DNA of 15,894 bases from CAYOFK01 sp964403185. GTDB lineage: Bacteria > Bacteroidota > Bacteroidia > Bacteroidales > VadinHA17. Below the pieces are notes generated by a model. That model was not told the DNA's origin. It made no database searches and saw only the letters and a program-made list of their open reading frames with translations. The stretch lies in contig CAYOFK010000058.1 of assembly GCA_964403185.1 (NCBI GenBank), positions 1 to 15,894 of the forward strand, read 5' to 3'. This document shows, in pieces, positions 6,309 to 15,309 of the stretch (position 1 is the first letter of the stretch; the number at the start of each line of letters is the position of its first letter). The position numbers and the translations under genes are program-made.

Positions 6309-8270
6309 ATGAGTTACCTGAAATATGATAAATCCCAACTGGTTAATCTGGAATATTCCTTAAGCAGGGAAGTGCTCAGAACGAACCGGGCAGGATCCTA
6401 TGCGCTCACTTCCCTGGTTGGGTGTAATACGAGGAAATACCACGGCCTACTGGTTTGCCCCCTGGAGCATTTTGGCGGGGAACGTCATGTTCTTTTATCT
6501 GCTATTGATGAAACGGTGATTCAGCATGAAAAAGAATTCAATATTGGGATACGTAAATACCAGGGCGATTATTACGAACCAAAGGGCCATAAATATATCA
6601 GAGATTTTGAAGCGGATGAGGTTCCCGTAACCACCATCCGCGTTGGAGGAGTTGTTTTTACCAGAGAACGTTTGCTGTCAGAACGCCGGGAACAGATCCT
6701 GATAAAATATACCCTCAGGGAAGCGCATTCAGAAACCATCATGCGGTTTCAGCCTTTTCTTGCTTTCAGGGAAAATCACAAACTCTCGGAGGCAAATATG
6801 TATGCCAATACAAAATCAGCAGCGGTTGAGAACGGAAGGAAATTCAGGTTATACGACGGTTATCCCCACCTGTTCATTCAGTTTTCAAAAAAGCCTGAAT
6901 TTGTAGCTGTTCCTGACTGGTATTATAAAGCCGAATATATCAGAGAGCAGGAGCGGGGTTACCAGTATCAGGAAGACCTGTATGTGCCGGGATATTTTGA
7001 GGTTCATGTTAAAAAAGGTGAAAGCATAATCCTTTCAGCCAGCACGCGGCAGATAAACCCGTCAGGCTTAAAGCAGGAATTTACAAGGGAATCAAAAAAA
7101 CGCATCCCAAGGAATGGATTTAAAAACTGCCTGATCAATTCAGCCGAACAATTTTTTATCAGACGCAAAGAGGAAGTGAATATTATTGCAGGTTATCCCT
7201 GGTTTGGTGTGTGGGGCCGTGATACTTTCGTATCGGTGCCCGGATTAACCCTTGCCCTTGATGATCCGGATACCTGTAAGGCTGTTCTTGATAGCCAGGT
7301 TAAGAAAATGAGGGCCGGTTTGTTTCCCAATATTGAGGGGAGTAAGGGGCACGCATTCAATTCTGTTGACGCAGCGCTATGGTTCATCTGGGCTGTGCAG
7401 CAATACACCGGTTATACAGGTAATTCCGGAGCCACATGGAGTTTGTACGGAAATGCCCTGAAAGAGATATTGGAAGCTTACAGGGATGGCACCGGGTTTG
7501 GTATCGGCATGAAAGAAAACCATCTTATTTATGCCGGCGCTGAGGGGAAAGCCCTGACATGGATGGATGCTATTGTCCATGATGGTCCGGTAACGCCCCG
7601 CATGGGTTATAATGTTGAAATTAATGCCTTATGGTATAATGCCGTTTGTTTTTATATTGACCTGGCCGGACAGTCAGGCAACCAAAGCAGTATAGGTTCC
7701 TGGGAGGCCATCCCGGAGAACGTGGCGAAATCATTTATTGAAGAATTCTGGAGTGCTGAAAAAGGCTATCTCGCAGATTATACAACAGATGGGAAAAAAG
7801 ACTGGTCGGTGCGTCCAAACCAGATCTTTGCAGCATCTTTACCATTTTCACCCGTGGATGACGAGATAAAAAAAGCCATTCTTGATGTGGTGGAAAATAA
7901 CCTGTTAACGCCCCGGGGATTGCGGACCCTGTCTCCAAGAGATCCTGATTATAAGGGAACTTATTCGGGAACACAGGAAGAACGGGACCGTGCATACCAT
8001 CAGGGCACTGTTTGGCCCTGGCTTTTCGGACATTTTGCAGAAGCCTATTTGCGGCTGTATAAAGCCAGTGGATTGAACCGGATACAAACCCTGATAAATG
8101 GTTTTGAAGATGAAATGGTGAATGACGGGATCGGATCCATTTCTGAGATCTATGATGGAGATCCTCCACACCGTGGTAAAGGAGCCATTTCACAAGCCTG
8201 GAGTGTGGCGGAAATATTGCGATCAATGAAATTAGTCGAATCATTAAAAGGAACCACCCGGGATAAATAA
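6309..8270 (+). CDS. Glycogen debranching enzyme (amylo-alpha-1,6-glucosidase)
   Basis: Hydrolyses the alpha-1,6 branch points of glycogen or limit dextrin, releasing glucose, in the cytoplasm (no signal peptide). 653 residues, normal for the bacterial type. The N-terminal beta-sandwich domain (~15-250) opens with the hallmark TNRAGSYALTSLVGCNTRKY (25-44). The C-terminal (alpha/alpha)6 catalytic domain (~275-640) contains YPWFGVWGRDTF (296-307), LTWMDA (416-421), GYNVEINALWYNA (433-445), HQGTVWPW (564-571) and SEIYDGDPPHRGKGAISQAW (612-631). Asp420 and Glu613 are plausible acid and base by analogy with GH15-like enzymes; this is inference. It lacks the glucanotransferase half of the eukaryotic debranching enzyme, a role the GH57 protein encoded downstream could fill. 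First gene of the cluster; the next starts nine bases after its stop, so the two are almost certainly co-transcribed. Confidence 0.93.
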   Translation: MSYLKYDKSQLVNLEYSLSREVLRTNRAGSYALTSLVGCNTRKYHGLLVCPLEHFGGERHVLLSAIDETVIQHEKEFNIGIRKYQGDYYEPKGHKYIRDFEADEVPVTTIRVGGVVFTRERLLSERREQILIKYTLREAHSETIMRFQPFLAFRENHKLSEANMYANTKSAAVENGRKFRLYDGYPHLFIQFSKKPEFVAVPDWYYKAEYIREQERGYQYQEDLYVPGYFEVHVKKGESIILSASTRQINPSGLKQEFTRESKKRIPRNGFKNCLINSAEQFFIRRKEEVNIIAGYPWFGVWGRDTFVSVPGLTLALDDPDTCKAVLDSQVKKMRAGLFPNIEGSKGHAFNSVDAALWFIWAVQQYTGYTGNSGATWSLYGNALKEILEAYRDGTGFGIGMKENHLIYAGAEGKALTWMDAIVHDGPVTPRMGYNVEINALWYNAVCFYIDLAGQSGNQSSIGSWEAIPENVAKSFIEEFWSAEKGYLADYTTDGKKDWSVRPNQIFAASLPFSPVDDEIKKAILDVVENNLLTPRGLRTLSPRDPDYKGTYSGTQEERDRAYHQGTVWPWLFGHFAEAYLRLYKASGLNRIQTLINGFEDEMVNDGIGSISEIYDGDPPHRGKGAISQAWSVAEILRSMKLVESLKGTTRDK

Positions 8271-8279
8271 TATTGAGCG

Positions 8280-9569
8280 ATGAAAGTATTGATGTTTGGT
8301 TGGGAGTTTCCGCCTCATATTTCCGGAGGTTTAGGCACCGCAAGTTTTGGCCTGGCACGGGGCATGTCGGCCATCCCGGGCATGGATTTGTTGTTTGTGG
8401 TGCCAAGGGCCTACGGTGATGAGGACCAAAGTATCGCCCGGCTGATCGGAGCCAGTGATATACCGGTTACACATAAAAAACTGGCTCTTGGAAAACTGAA
8501 AAAAAGCATTGATTATTTTGAGGTCAGTTCGGGCATTGTACCTTATGTAGATCCTGAGGACTTCTGGAAGCTTAAACAAAAAAAAGTTTCCGGCAGTTAT
8601 AATTATATTCAAACTGATTCTGAAGGAAAAATACAGTTTTCAGGAAAGTATGATGAAAACCTGCTGGAGGAAATTGCTAAATATGCCATTGTGGCTTCGG
8701 TTATTGGTCGGGAGCAATCTTTCGATCTGATCCATGCTCACGACTGGCTGGCATATCCTGCCGGGATTGCGGCTAAGGAAGTATCCGGAAAACCACTGGT
8801 CATTCACGTTCATGCTACCGACTATGACAGAAGTGGCGGAAAGGTGAACCCGGATGTTTATGCCATTGAAAAACGGGGCATGGATGCCGCTGATAAAATC
8901 ATTACAGTGAGCAATCTGACCCGGAGGATTGTCATCGAGAAGTATCACATTCCGGCCGGAAAGGTGGTGACCGTATATAATGCGGTGGAACCACAGAAAA
9001 AAATTGCAGGAAATGGGTTTAAAGCGGGCCCTGAACGTGAAAAAATAGTGACCTTTCTCGGAAGGATCACCATGCAAAAGGGTCCCGAATACTACATCGA
9101 GGCTGCCGGTTTGGTCCTTTCCAGAATGCGGAATGTTCGTTTTGTAATGGCCGGCAGCGGAGATATGTTAAACAGGATGATTCGACTGGCCGCTTCGAAA
9201 AAAATCATGGACAGGTTTCATTTTACCGGCTTCTTAAAAGGTCCTGATGTATTTAAGATGCTGAGACAGAGCGATGTATATATCATGCCCTCGGTTTCGG
9301 AACCATTCGGAATCTCACCCCTGGAGGCCATGCAATCGAATGTTCCTGTGATTATTTCGCATCAGTCGGGTGTGGCGGAGATCCTCACACATGCCATAAA
9401 AGTTAATTACTGGGACATCGAAGCCATGGCCGATGCAATTTATGGTATGTTAAAATATCCGGCATTGTATAAAATGTTCAGCAAATATGGGAAACAGGAG
9501 GTGGACGAACTGAAATGGGATCACTCAGCCAATAAGGTACACCAAATCTATTCCGAGCTTACAAATTAG
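8280..9569 (+). CDS. GT4-family glycosyltransferase, probable alpha-glucan synthase-like enzyme
   Basis: GT-B fold glycosyltransferase of 429 residues, probably cytoplasmic, expected to transfer glucose from a nucleotide sugar. The N-terminal half has the acceptor/donor loop SGGLGTASFGLARG (15-28, like the KxGGL loop of glycogen synthases), then HAHDWLAYPAGIA (152-164) and IHVHATDYDRSG (175-186). The C-terminal half has the nucleotide-sugar segment FLGRITMQKGPEYY (259-272, Arg262 and Lys267) and the EX7E motif EPFGISPLE with Glu341 and Glu349. The gene position, nine bases after the debranching enzyme and 22 before the GH57 gene, ties it to glycogen or a related alpha-glucan. It is much shorter than the GT3 synthase domain of the fusion gene downstream and clearly a different family, so the locus has two potential synthases. 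It could instead make a primer or another oligosaccharide; the donor is not readable. Confidence 0.88.
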   Translation: MKVLMFGWEFPPHISGGLGTASFGLARGMSAIPGMDLLFVVPRAYGDEDQSIARLIGASDIPVTHKKLALGKLKKSIDYFEVSSGIVPYVDPEDFWKLKQKKVSGSYNYIQTDSEGKIQFSGKYDENLLEEIAKYAIVASVIGREQSFDLIHAHDWLAYPAGIAAKEVSGKPLVIHVHATDYDRSGGKVNPDVYAIEKRGMDAADKIITVSNLTRRIVIEKYHIPAGKVVTVYNAVEPQKKIAGNGFKAGPEREKIVTFLGRITMQKGPEYYIEAAGLVLSRMRNVRFVMAGSGDMLNRMIRLAASKKIMDRFHFTGFLKGPDVFKMLRQSDVYIMPSVSEPFGISPLEAMQSNVPVIISHQSGVAEILTHAIKVNYWDIEAMADAIYGMLKYPALYKMFSKYGKQEVDELKWDHSANKVHQIYSELTN

Positions 9570-9591
9570 AATTAAAATCATTAGAAATCCT

Positions 9592-10989
9592 ATGAAAACC
9601 GTTTGTTTATACTTTCAGGTGCACCAGCCCTTCAGATTTAAAAGGTACCGGTTTTTTAATATTGGGCACGATCACTATTATTATGATGATTATGCCAATG
9701 AGTCAATCATGCGCAAAGTCGCGGAGAAATGCTATCTGCCGGCAAATCAATTGTTGCTCGACCTGATCAATGCACATAAAGGAGAATTCAGGGTGGCGTT
9801 TTCAATTTCCGGAATGGCCCTTGACCAGTTTGAGTTATATGCTCCGGACGTATTGGACTCATTCAGGAGGTTGGTTGATACAGGCGCCGTTGAACTTCTT
9901 GCCGAAACCAACGCCCACTCACTGGCTGCCCTGAAAAGTGAACAGGAATTTAAACGACAGGTGAGAATTCATGAAGAACGGCTGTTGAAATATTTTCACA
10001 AACGTCCGGAGGTATTCAGAAACACAGAGCTGGTATATTCTGATCGCATGGGTGAGCAGGTTGCTAAAATGGGTTTTAAGGGAATGTTGGCAGAAGGAGC
10101 CAAACATATTCTTGGCTGGAAGAGCCCTAACATGCTCTATTGCAATGCCATTCAACCCAAGCTTAAAGTTTTGCTGCGAAACTTCAAGCTCAGTGATGAT
10201 GTTGCTTTCCGGTTTTCCAGTAAGGGTTGGAGTGAATATCCCTTAAATGCTGAAAAGTACGCAAGTTGGATGACCTCATTACCGGAAAATGAAGAAATTA
10301 TTAATTTGTTTATGGACTATGAAACCTTTGGGGAGCATCAGTGGGAAGAAACAGGAATTTTTGATTTTCTGAGAGCGCTTCCGGAGACCCTTCTGTCCTC
10401 AAAGAAGGCCCGCTTTGCCACTCCATCTGAAATCATGGAAAAATCGCAACCGGTTGCCACCATACAGGTATCCCATCCTATTTCCTGGGCTGACGAGGAA
10501 AAAGACCTGACAGCCTGGCTGGGAAATGAACTTCAGGAAGAAGCATTCAATAAACTGTATGACCTGGAAGGACAGGTTGCCAGACTTGATGATCCCCATA
10601 TCAGGAAAGACTGGAATAATCTTCAAACCAGTGACCATTTTTATTACATGTGTACAAAATTCTTCTCTGATGGCGAGGTGCATGCTTATTTTAATCCTTA
10701 TGAATCTCCCTATGATGCGTTTATAAATTATATGAATATTCTGAGTGATTTTGCCATCAGGGTGGAATCTTCCCTCCCGGAAACCACTACCGGGGCCAAT
10801 GAACTGAAAGAACTGATTTTATCAAAAGACAAGGAAATTGAGAAACTTAAAGCACAACTGGACAGGCTGAAAAAACCTTCCGTGGTTCATAGGAAAAAGG
10901 GGGTTGGAAATACCAGACGGCCCGGTTCAGGAAAATCCGCAGCAAAAGCCACCAGGAAAACTGCTCCGGGATCAGCAAAAAAAAGTTGA
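9592..10989 (+). CDS. GH57 alpha-amylase / 4-alpha-glucanotransferase with basic C-terminal tail
   Basis: Retaining alpha-glucan hydrolase or glucanotransferase, cytoplasmic (no signal peptide), 465 residues. The five GH57 motifs can be followed: HQP (11-13) near the N terminus; GAVELLAETNAH (98-109); FRNTELVYS (142-150), whose Glu146 is the expected nucleophile; LFMDYETFGEH (239-249), whose Asp242 is the expected acid/base; and a fifth region around SDHFYYM (347-353). The catalytic part ends near 395. A short coiled coil follows (~403-428, NELKELILSKDKEIEKLK) and then a 35-residue tail rich in Lys, Arg, Ala, Gly and Ser (~431-465), which ordinary GH57 enzymes do not need. The substrate is an alpha-1,4-glucan; hydrolysis versus transfer cannot be told from sequence. 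It lies in the middle of the glycogen cluster, and transfer activity would complement the debranching enzyme two genes upstream. Confidence 0.9.
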   Translation: MKTVCLYFQVHQPFRFKRYRFFNIGHDHYYYDDYANESIMRKVAEKCYLPANQLLLDLINAHKGEFRVAFSISGMALDQFELYAPDVLDSFRRLVDTGAVELLAETNAHSLAALKSEQEFKRQVRIHEERLLKYFHKRPEVFRNTELVYSDRMGEQVAKMGFKGMLAEGAKHILGWKSPNMLYCNAIQPKLKVLLRNFKLSDDVAFRFSSKGWSEYPLNAEKYASWMTSLPENEEIINLFMDYETFGEHQWEETGIFDFLRALPETLLSSKKARFATPSEIMEKSQPVATIQVSHPISWADEEKDLTAWLGNELQEEAFNKLYDLEGQVARLDDPHIRKDWNNLQTSDHFYYMCTKFFSDGEVHAYFNPYESPYDAFINYMNILSDFAIRVESSLPETTTGANELKELILSKDKEIEKLKAQLDRLKKPSVVHRKKGVGNTRRPGSGKSAAKATRKTAPGSAKKS

Positions 10990-11073
10990 AGTTTATAAAC
11001 CAAAGCCTTTCGTTATTATGGTTAGTGCCGCCTGAATGGGGCATGTGATCAGTACATTATTTTTATAGGATAT

Positions 11074-14000
11074 ATGGAAAAATTGAAAATTGAGCCGGGA
11101 GCACTGTTTGAAATAAGCTGGGAGATCTGCAATAAGGTTGGAGGGATCCATACTGTTATTTCCACGAAAACACCGGCTCTGTTAAATAATTTCAAAGGGA
11201 AATATGTTTTGATAGGACCGGATATCTGGAGAGATGAGGATCAGAATCCTGAATTCGAGCCAGATCCTGAATTGTTCAAAGAATGGAAACTGCAGTTCCG
11301 GGATAAAGCTTTTGCAGTTAAAACCGGCAGATGGAAGGTGGAGGGAAAGCCCATTGTTCTGCTCATTGACTTCTACCCCCTGATTGGCAAGAAAGATGAA
11401 ATATTTTCCCTGCTGTGGGAGCACTATAAACTGGACTCCATTTCAGGTCAGTGGGACTATATTGAACCTGCCTTATTTGGGTATGCTGCAGGGCAGGTTA
11501 TAGAAGACATCTGTTCTTTTTATGAAGGTTTTCAGCAAAATGCCATTGCTCATTTCCATGAATGGATGACAGGCGGAGGGGTATTATATCTGAAGGAAAA
11601 TGCACCCCATATCGGGACCGTATTTACCACACATGCCACTGCGCTGGGACGGTCAATTGCAGGAAACAACCGGCCATTATACAGCAAGATGAAAGACTAT
11701 CATCCTGCCAGAATGGCTACAGAATTCGGGATGGCTTCAAAGCAATCGCTGGAAAGCCTCTCAGCCCGGAATGCAGACGGGTTTTCCACGGTAAGTGAAA
11801 TAACAGCCCGGGAATGTATCCAGTTCCTTGGTAAAAAACCAGATGTTATAACACCAAACGGATTTGAGGATTCATTTGTTCCCCCGGCGGATGATTTTGA
11901 GAACAAACGACGGCAGGCTAAAATTAAATTGTTGTCTGTTGCCAAAAATATGGGACATAAGATCCAGGATGATGCCTTTTTGATCGCTACCAGTGGCCGC
12001 TATGAATTCCGGAATAAAGGCTTAGACCTGTTTATCGATGCCCTTGCAGGAATGTCAGGAAATTCGGGATTGACAAAGCAGATCATAGCTTTTATACTGG
12101 TTCCTGCCGGAACCTCCGGTCCGCGAAAAGATCTTAATGATGCATCGCAGGGCATTGATCAGGATGAGAATATGAAATACCTGACCCACATTTTGCAGGA
12201 TCCGGAAAGTGATCCGGTACTGAATTTCTGTAAGGAGAAAGGTTTGGATAACTCTGATGCCAGCCGGGTAAAGATCATTTTCACCCCATCTTACCTGAAT
12301 GGAAATGATGGCGTTTTTAATATGAACTATTATGATCTGTTAATAGGGTTTGACCTGACCGTTTTTCCAAGCTATTATGAGCCCTGGGGATACACTCCAC
12401 TTGAAAGCCTGGCTTTTCACATACCTGCCGTAACCACCTCGCTGGCCGGCTTTGGAAGATGGGTGGATACTCATGTTAAAGATCAGGGAGATGGGATCAG
12501 GGTCCTGAAGCGCACAGATGGTTCCTACGGGAAAGTAGTCGTTGAACTGGCAAATGCCATCAGTCATTATGCTGCACTCACTCATGATGAAATGGCCTTA
12601 GCCCGTACTAAGGCATTTGAAATTTCAAGAGTTGCCTTGTGGGAGAACCTTGTCATCCATTACTTTAAATTGTATGCCCGGGTTCTTGAAACCTCAGGCA
12701 AAAGGTATTCAATTATTGAATTGCCGCAGCCCGGAGAAAGATCCTATACACCACCTGTGGAATTGAAAGATGGTGATCCGGTCTGGCGTGAGTTGTTTGT
12801 GGAGTCCAGGCTTCCCGATGGACTGTCATTTCTGAAAGAACTGGCCGGAAACCTCTGGTGGTCCTGGAACCATGAGGCTATAGCGCTCTGGGAATCAACA
12901 GATCCGGTTTTGTGGGAGGAATGTCAGCACAATCCGGTTGAGCTTATTGAGAAGGTCAATTATAAAAGATTATTGGTTCTTCAAAAGGATGACTCATTCA
13001 TGTCGCGGCTTGAAAACGTTGATAAAGATTTCAGAAATTATATGGATATAAAACCAGGGAAGAATAAACCCCTGGTTGCCTATTTCAGTATGGAATATGG
13101 CCTGCATGACAGCCTGAAGATCTTTTCCGGCGGGTTGGGTATTCTGGCCGGAGATTACCTGAAGGAGGCGAGTGATTCAAACGCAAATATTGTTGCCATC
13201 GGATTGTTATACCGTTATGGTTATTTTAAACAGGTACTAACCATCAACGGAGAGCAAACAGCCGCGTATCATCCGGAGCATTTTTCGCGCATCCCGGTTT
13301 TTCCGGTTCGCGATGAAACAGGTGAAAGGCAAACCATTACCATTGTTTTTCCGGGACGGGACGTTACGGCATATTTGTGGAAGGTAAATGTGGGCCGGAT
13401 CAATCTTTATTTGTTGGATACCGATCATGAAATAAATCAGTTACAGGATCGCAGCATAAGCCATAATCTTTATGGCGGAGATCTGGAAAACAGACTGAAA
13501 CAGGAAATCCTGCTTGGTATTGGAGGCATCAGAGCCCTGAGAAAACTTAATATTCAACCGGATATTTACCACAGTAATGAGGGCCATTCCGCTTTTATTG
13601 GCCTGGAACGGCTGAGGCATTTCATAAGTGAGCATGGATTAAGCTTTGATGAAGCCCTTGAAGTGGTTCGCGCATCTGCACTGTTTACAACACATACTCC
13701 GGTTCCGGCAGGACACGACATGTTTCCGGAGGACCTGGTCAGAACCTATATGTCTCATTATCCTGAAAGGTTGAATATAAGCTGGGACCGGTTTATGGAG
13801 TTAGGCCAGCATAGCAGGCAAAAACGGGACGAAGATTTCAATATGAGTTTTCTGGCAGCCAGACTATCATTATTTATGAATGGAGTCAGTAAACTGCATG
13901 GTTCAGTGAGCCGGGAGTTATTCAAAGATCTATGGCCGGGCTACCTTCCCTCTGAATTGCCTATAGGATATGTTACCAATGGGGTGCATTATAAAACATG

Positions 14001-15309
14001 GACTCATCCCGACTGGATTGGCTTGTTTAAAAAGCATACCGGGACGGATTGGGGTTCTGAGCGAGCTCCCATGGGATTGTGGAGAAAAATAAAAGACATT
14101 GAAAATGAGGAGATCTGGTCGGTAAAACAGCACATTAAAAGCCGGATGATCGATCACATTAAAAGACGCCTTACCGAATCCTGGACCAAGCGCAAGGAAA
14201 GTCCGAAATACATCCTGGAAATTGTTGATAAGCTGAATGATAAAGCCTTAACCATTGGATTTGCACGGAGGTTTGCGACCTATAAAAGAGCGCATCTCCT
14301 GTTTAAGGACCTGGAACGGCTGGATCGTATTGTAAACCATTCAAAACGTCCCGTACAGTTTATCTTTGCAGGAAAAGCGCATCCAAATGACAAGGCAGGC
14401 CAGGATCTGATTAAAAACGTTATTCAGATTTCAAAACGACCTGAATTTTTAGGAAAGATCCTGTTCCTGCAGAACTATGACATGACTCTTGCCGCCCAAT
14501 TGGTTCAGGGGATGGATGTTTGGTTAAACACGCCTACACGGCCTCTTGAAGCTTCCGGTACCAGTGGTGAGAAGGCGGTAATGAATGGCACTCTGCATTT
14601 CAGTGTGCTGGATGGATGGTGGAGTGAAGGATACAAACCGAATGCCGGCTGGGCCATTTCCGAAAAGCGGACCTATGATAATCAGGATTTTCAGGATGAA
14701 CTGGATGCGGAAACCATATATAATTTATTGGAATCTGAGATCATACCATCTTTCTATAAAAGGAACAGGGATGGAGTGTCTGATTCCTGGGTGGGATTTG
14801 TTAAAAATTCCATGACAGAAGTAGCTCCCGATTTCACCATGTCAAGGATGCTGGATGACTATATAAATAAATACTATAATCCCCTGCATGAAAGGAGCAT
14901 ACAAGTTCAGAAACAAGATTTTTCACAGGCAAAATCCATTGCCGGATGGAAAAAACGGATCAATGCGCATTGGAACCAGGTTGAGGTTTTGTCATTACAT
15001 CTTTCAGGCGATGGTAGTTACAACTTCGTTAGCGGTCAGGAGTACCTGGGGGAGATCAGTATTGATTTCAAAGAATTGGATCCGGAAGATATCGGCATTG
15101 AGTTGATCGTTTCAAAAGATCATGAGTGTGGAACGGAACTGATACACCGTCAGGACATTCATCTTCAGTCATTTGAGAATGGCAAAGCCATCTATAAAGC
15201 AAGCATAATCCCAACACAATCAGGTGGATTTAATTTTGGATTCCGCATGTATCCCAGGCACCCGAAGTTGCCCCACAGACAGGATTTTCCACTTGTCCGT
15301 TGGTTTTAG
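11074..15309 (+). CDS. Fusion of GT3 glycogen synthase and GT35 alpha-glucan phosphorylase
   Basis: 1411-residue cytoplasmic protein joining two enzymes that act in opposite directions on alpha-1,4-glucan. Residues ~10-545 are a GT3 (eukaryote-type, normally UDP-glucose) glycogen synthase: EISWEICNKVGGIHTVISTK (13-32), TTHATALGRSIAG (185-197), SGRYEFRNKGLDLF (307-320) and EPWGYTPLE with Glu436/Glu444. The C-terminal arginine cluster used for glucose-6-phosphate control in eukaryotes is not evident. After a linker, DUF3417 (~578-665, ELAGNLWWSWNHEA at 589-602) leads into the GT35 phosphorylase (~665-1275): FSMEYGLHDSLKIFSGGLGI (671-690), FTTHTPVPAGHDMFP (871-885), FARRFATYKRA (1063-1073; Arg1066/Lys1071 likely phosphate ligands) and EASGTSGEKAVMNG, whose Lys1167 should bind pyridoxal phosphate. 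A beta-rich C-terminal domain (~1300-1411) follows. One uninterrupted frame; both sites look intact. 84 bases follow the GH57 stop. Confidence 0.94.
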   Translation: MEKLKIEPGALFEISWEICNKVGGIHTVISTKTPALLNNFKGKYVLIGPDIWRDEDQNPEFEPDPELFKEWKLQFRDKAFAVKTGRWKVEGKPIVLLIDFYPLIGKKDEIFSLLWEHYKLDSISGQWDYIEPALFGYAAGQVIEDICSFYEGFQQNAIAHFHEWMTGGGVLYLKENAPHIGTVFTTHATALGRSIAGNNRPLYSKMKDYHPARMATEFGMASKQSLESLSARNADGFSTVSEITARECIQFLGKKPDVITPNGFEDSFVPPADDFENKRRQAKIKLLSVAKNMGHKIQDDAFLIATSGRYEFRNKGLDLFIDALAGMSGNSGLTKQIIAFILVPAGTSGPRKDLNDASQGIDQDENMKYLTHILQDPESDPVLNFCKEKGLDNSDASRVKIIFTPSYLNGNDGVFNMNYYDLLIGFDLTVFPSYYEPWGYTPLESLAFHIPAVTTSLAGFGRWVDTHVKDQGDGIRVLKRTDGSYGKVVVELANAISHYAALTHDEMALARTKAFEISRVALWENLVIHYFKLYARVLETSGKRYSIIELPQPGERSYTPPVELKDGDPVWRELFVESRLPDGLSFLKELAGNLWWSWNHEAIALWESTDPVLWEECQHNPVELIEKVNYKRLLVLQKDDSFMSRLENVDKDFRNYMDIKPGKNKPLVAYFSMEYGLHDSLKIFSGGLGILAGDYLKEASDSNANIVAIGLLYRYGYFKQVLTINGEQTAAYHPEHFSRIPVFPVRDETGERQTITIVFPGRDVTAYLWKVNVGRINLYLLDTDHEINQLQDRSISHNLYGGDLENRLKQEILLGIGGIRALRKLNIQPDIYHSNEGHSAFIGLERLRHFISEHGLSFDEALEVVRASALFTTHTPVPAGHDMFPEDLVRTYMSHYPERLNISWDRFMELGQHSRQKRDEDFNMSFLAARLSLFMNGVSKLHGSVSRELFKDLWPGYLPSELPIGYVTNGVHYKTWTHPDWIGLFKKHTGTDWGSERAPMGLWRKIKDIENEEIWSVKQHIKSRMIDHIKRRLTESWTKRKESPKYILEIVDKLNDKALTIGFARRFATYKRAHLLFKDLERLDRIVNHSKRPVQFIFAGKAHPNDKAGQDLIKNVIQISKRPEFLGKILFLQNYDMTLAAQLVQGMDVWLNTPTRPLEASGTSGEKAVMNGTLHFSVLDGWWSEGYKPNAGWAISEKRTYDNQDFQDELDAETIYNLLESEIIPSFYKRNRDGVSDSWVGFVKNSMTEVAPDFTMSRMLDDYINKYYNPLHERSIQVQKQDFSQAKSIAGWKKRINAHWNQVEVLSLHLSGDGSYNFVSGQEYLGEISIDFKELDPEDIGIELIVSKDHECGTELIHRQDIHLQSFENGKAIYKASIIPTQSGGFNFGFRMYPRHPKLPHRQDFPLVRWF

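Noticed and set aside
6036..6338. Minus-strand frame of 100 codons in the gap before the debranching gene
   Set aside because: It overlaps the acetyltransferase remnant on the plus strand and the candidate operon promoter; the protein matches nothing known.
7735..8406. Minus-strand frame of 223 codons over the debranching and GT4 genes
   Set aside because: It lies entirely over two strongly supported genes and gives no recognisable protein.
11074..15309. Possibility that the 1411-residue frame is two genes joined by a sequencing error
   Set aside because: The frame is open without interruption across the linker (about residues 546-576), with no leftover start signal or frame change visible there; a true fusion is simpler, though read-level confirmation is not possible here.
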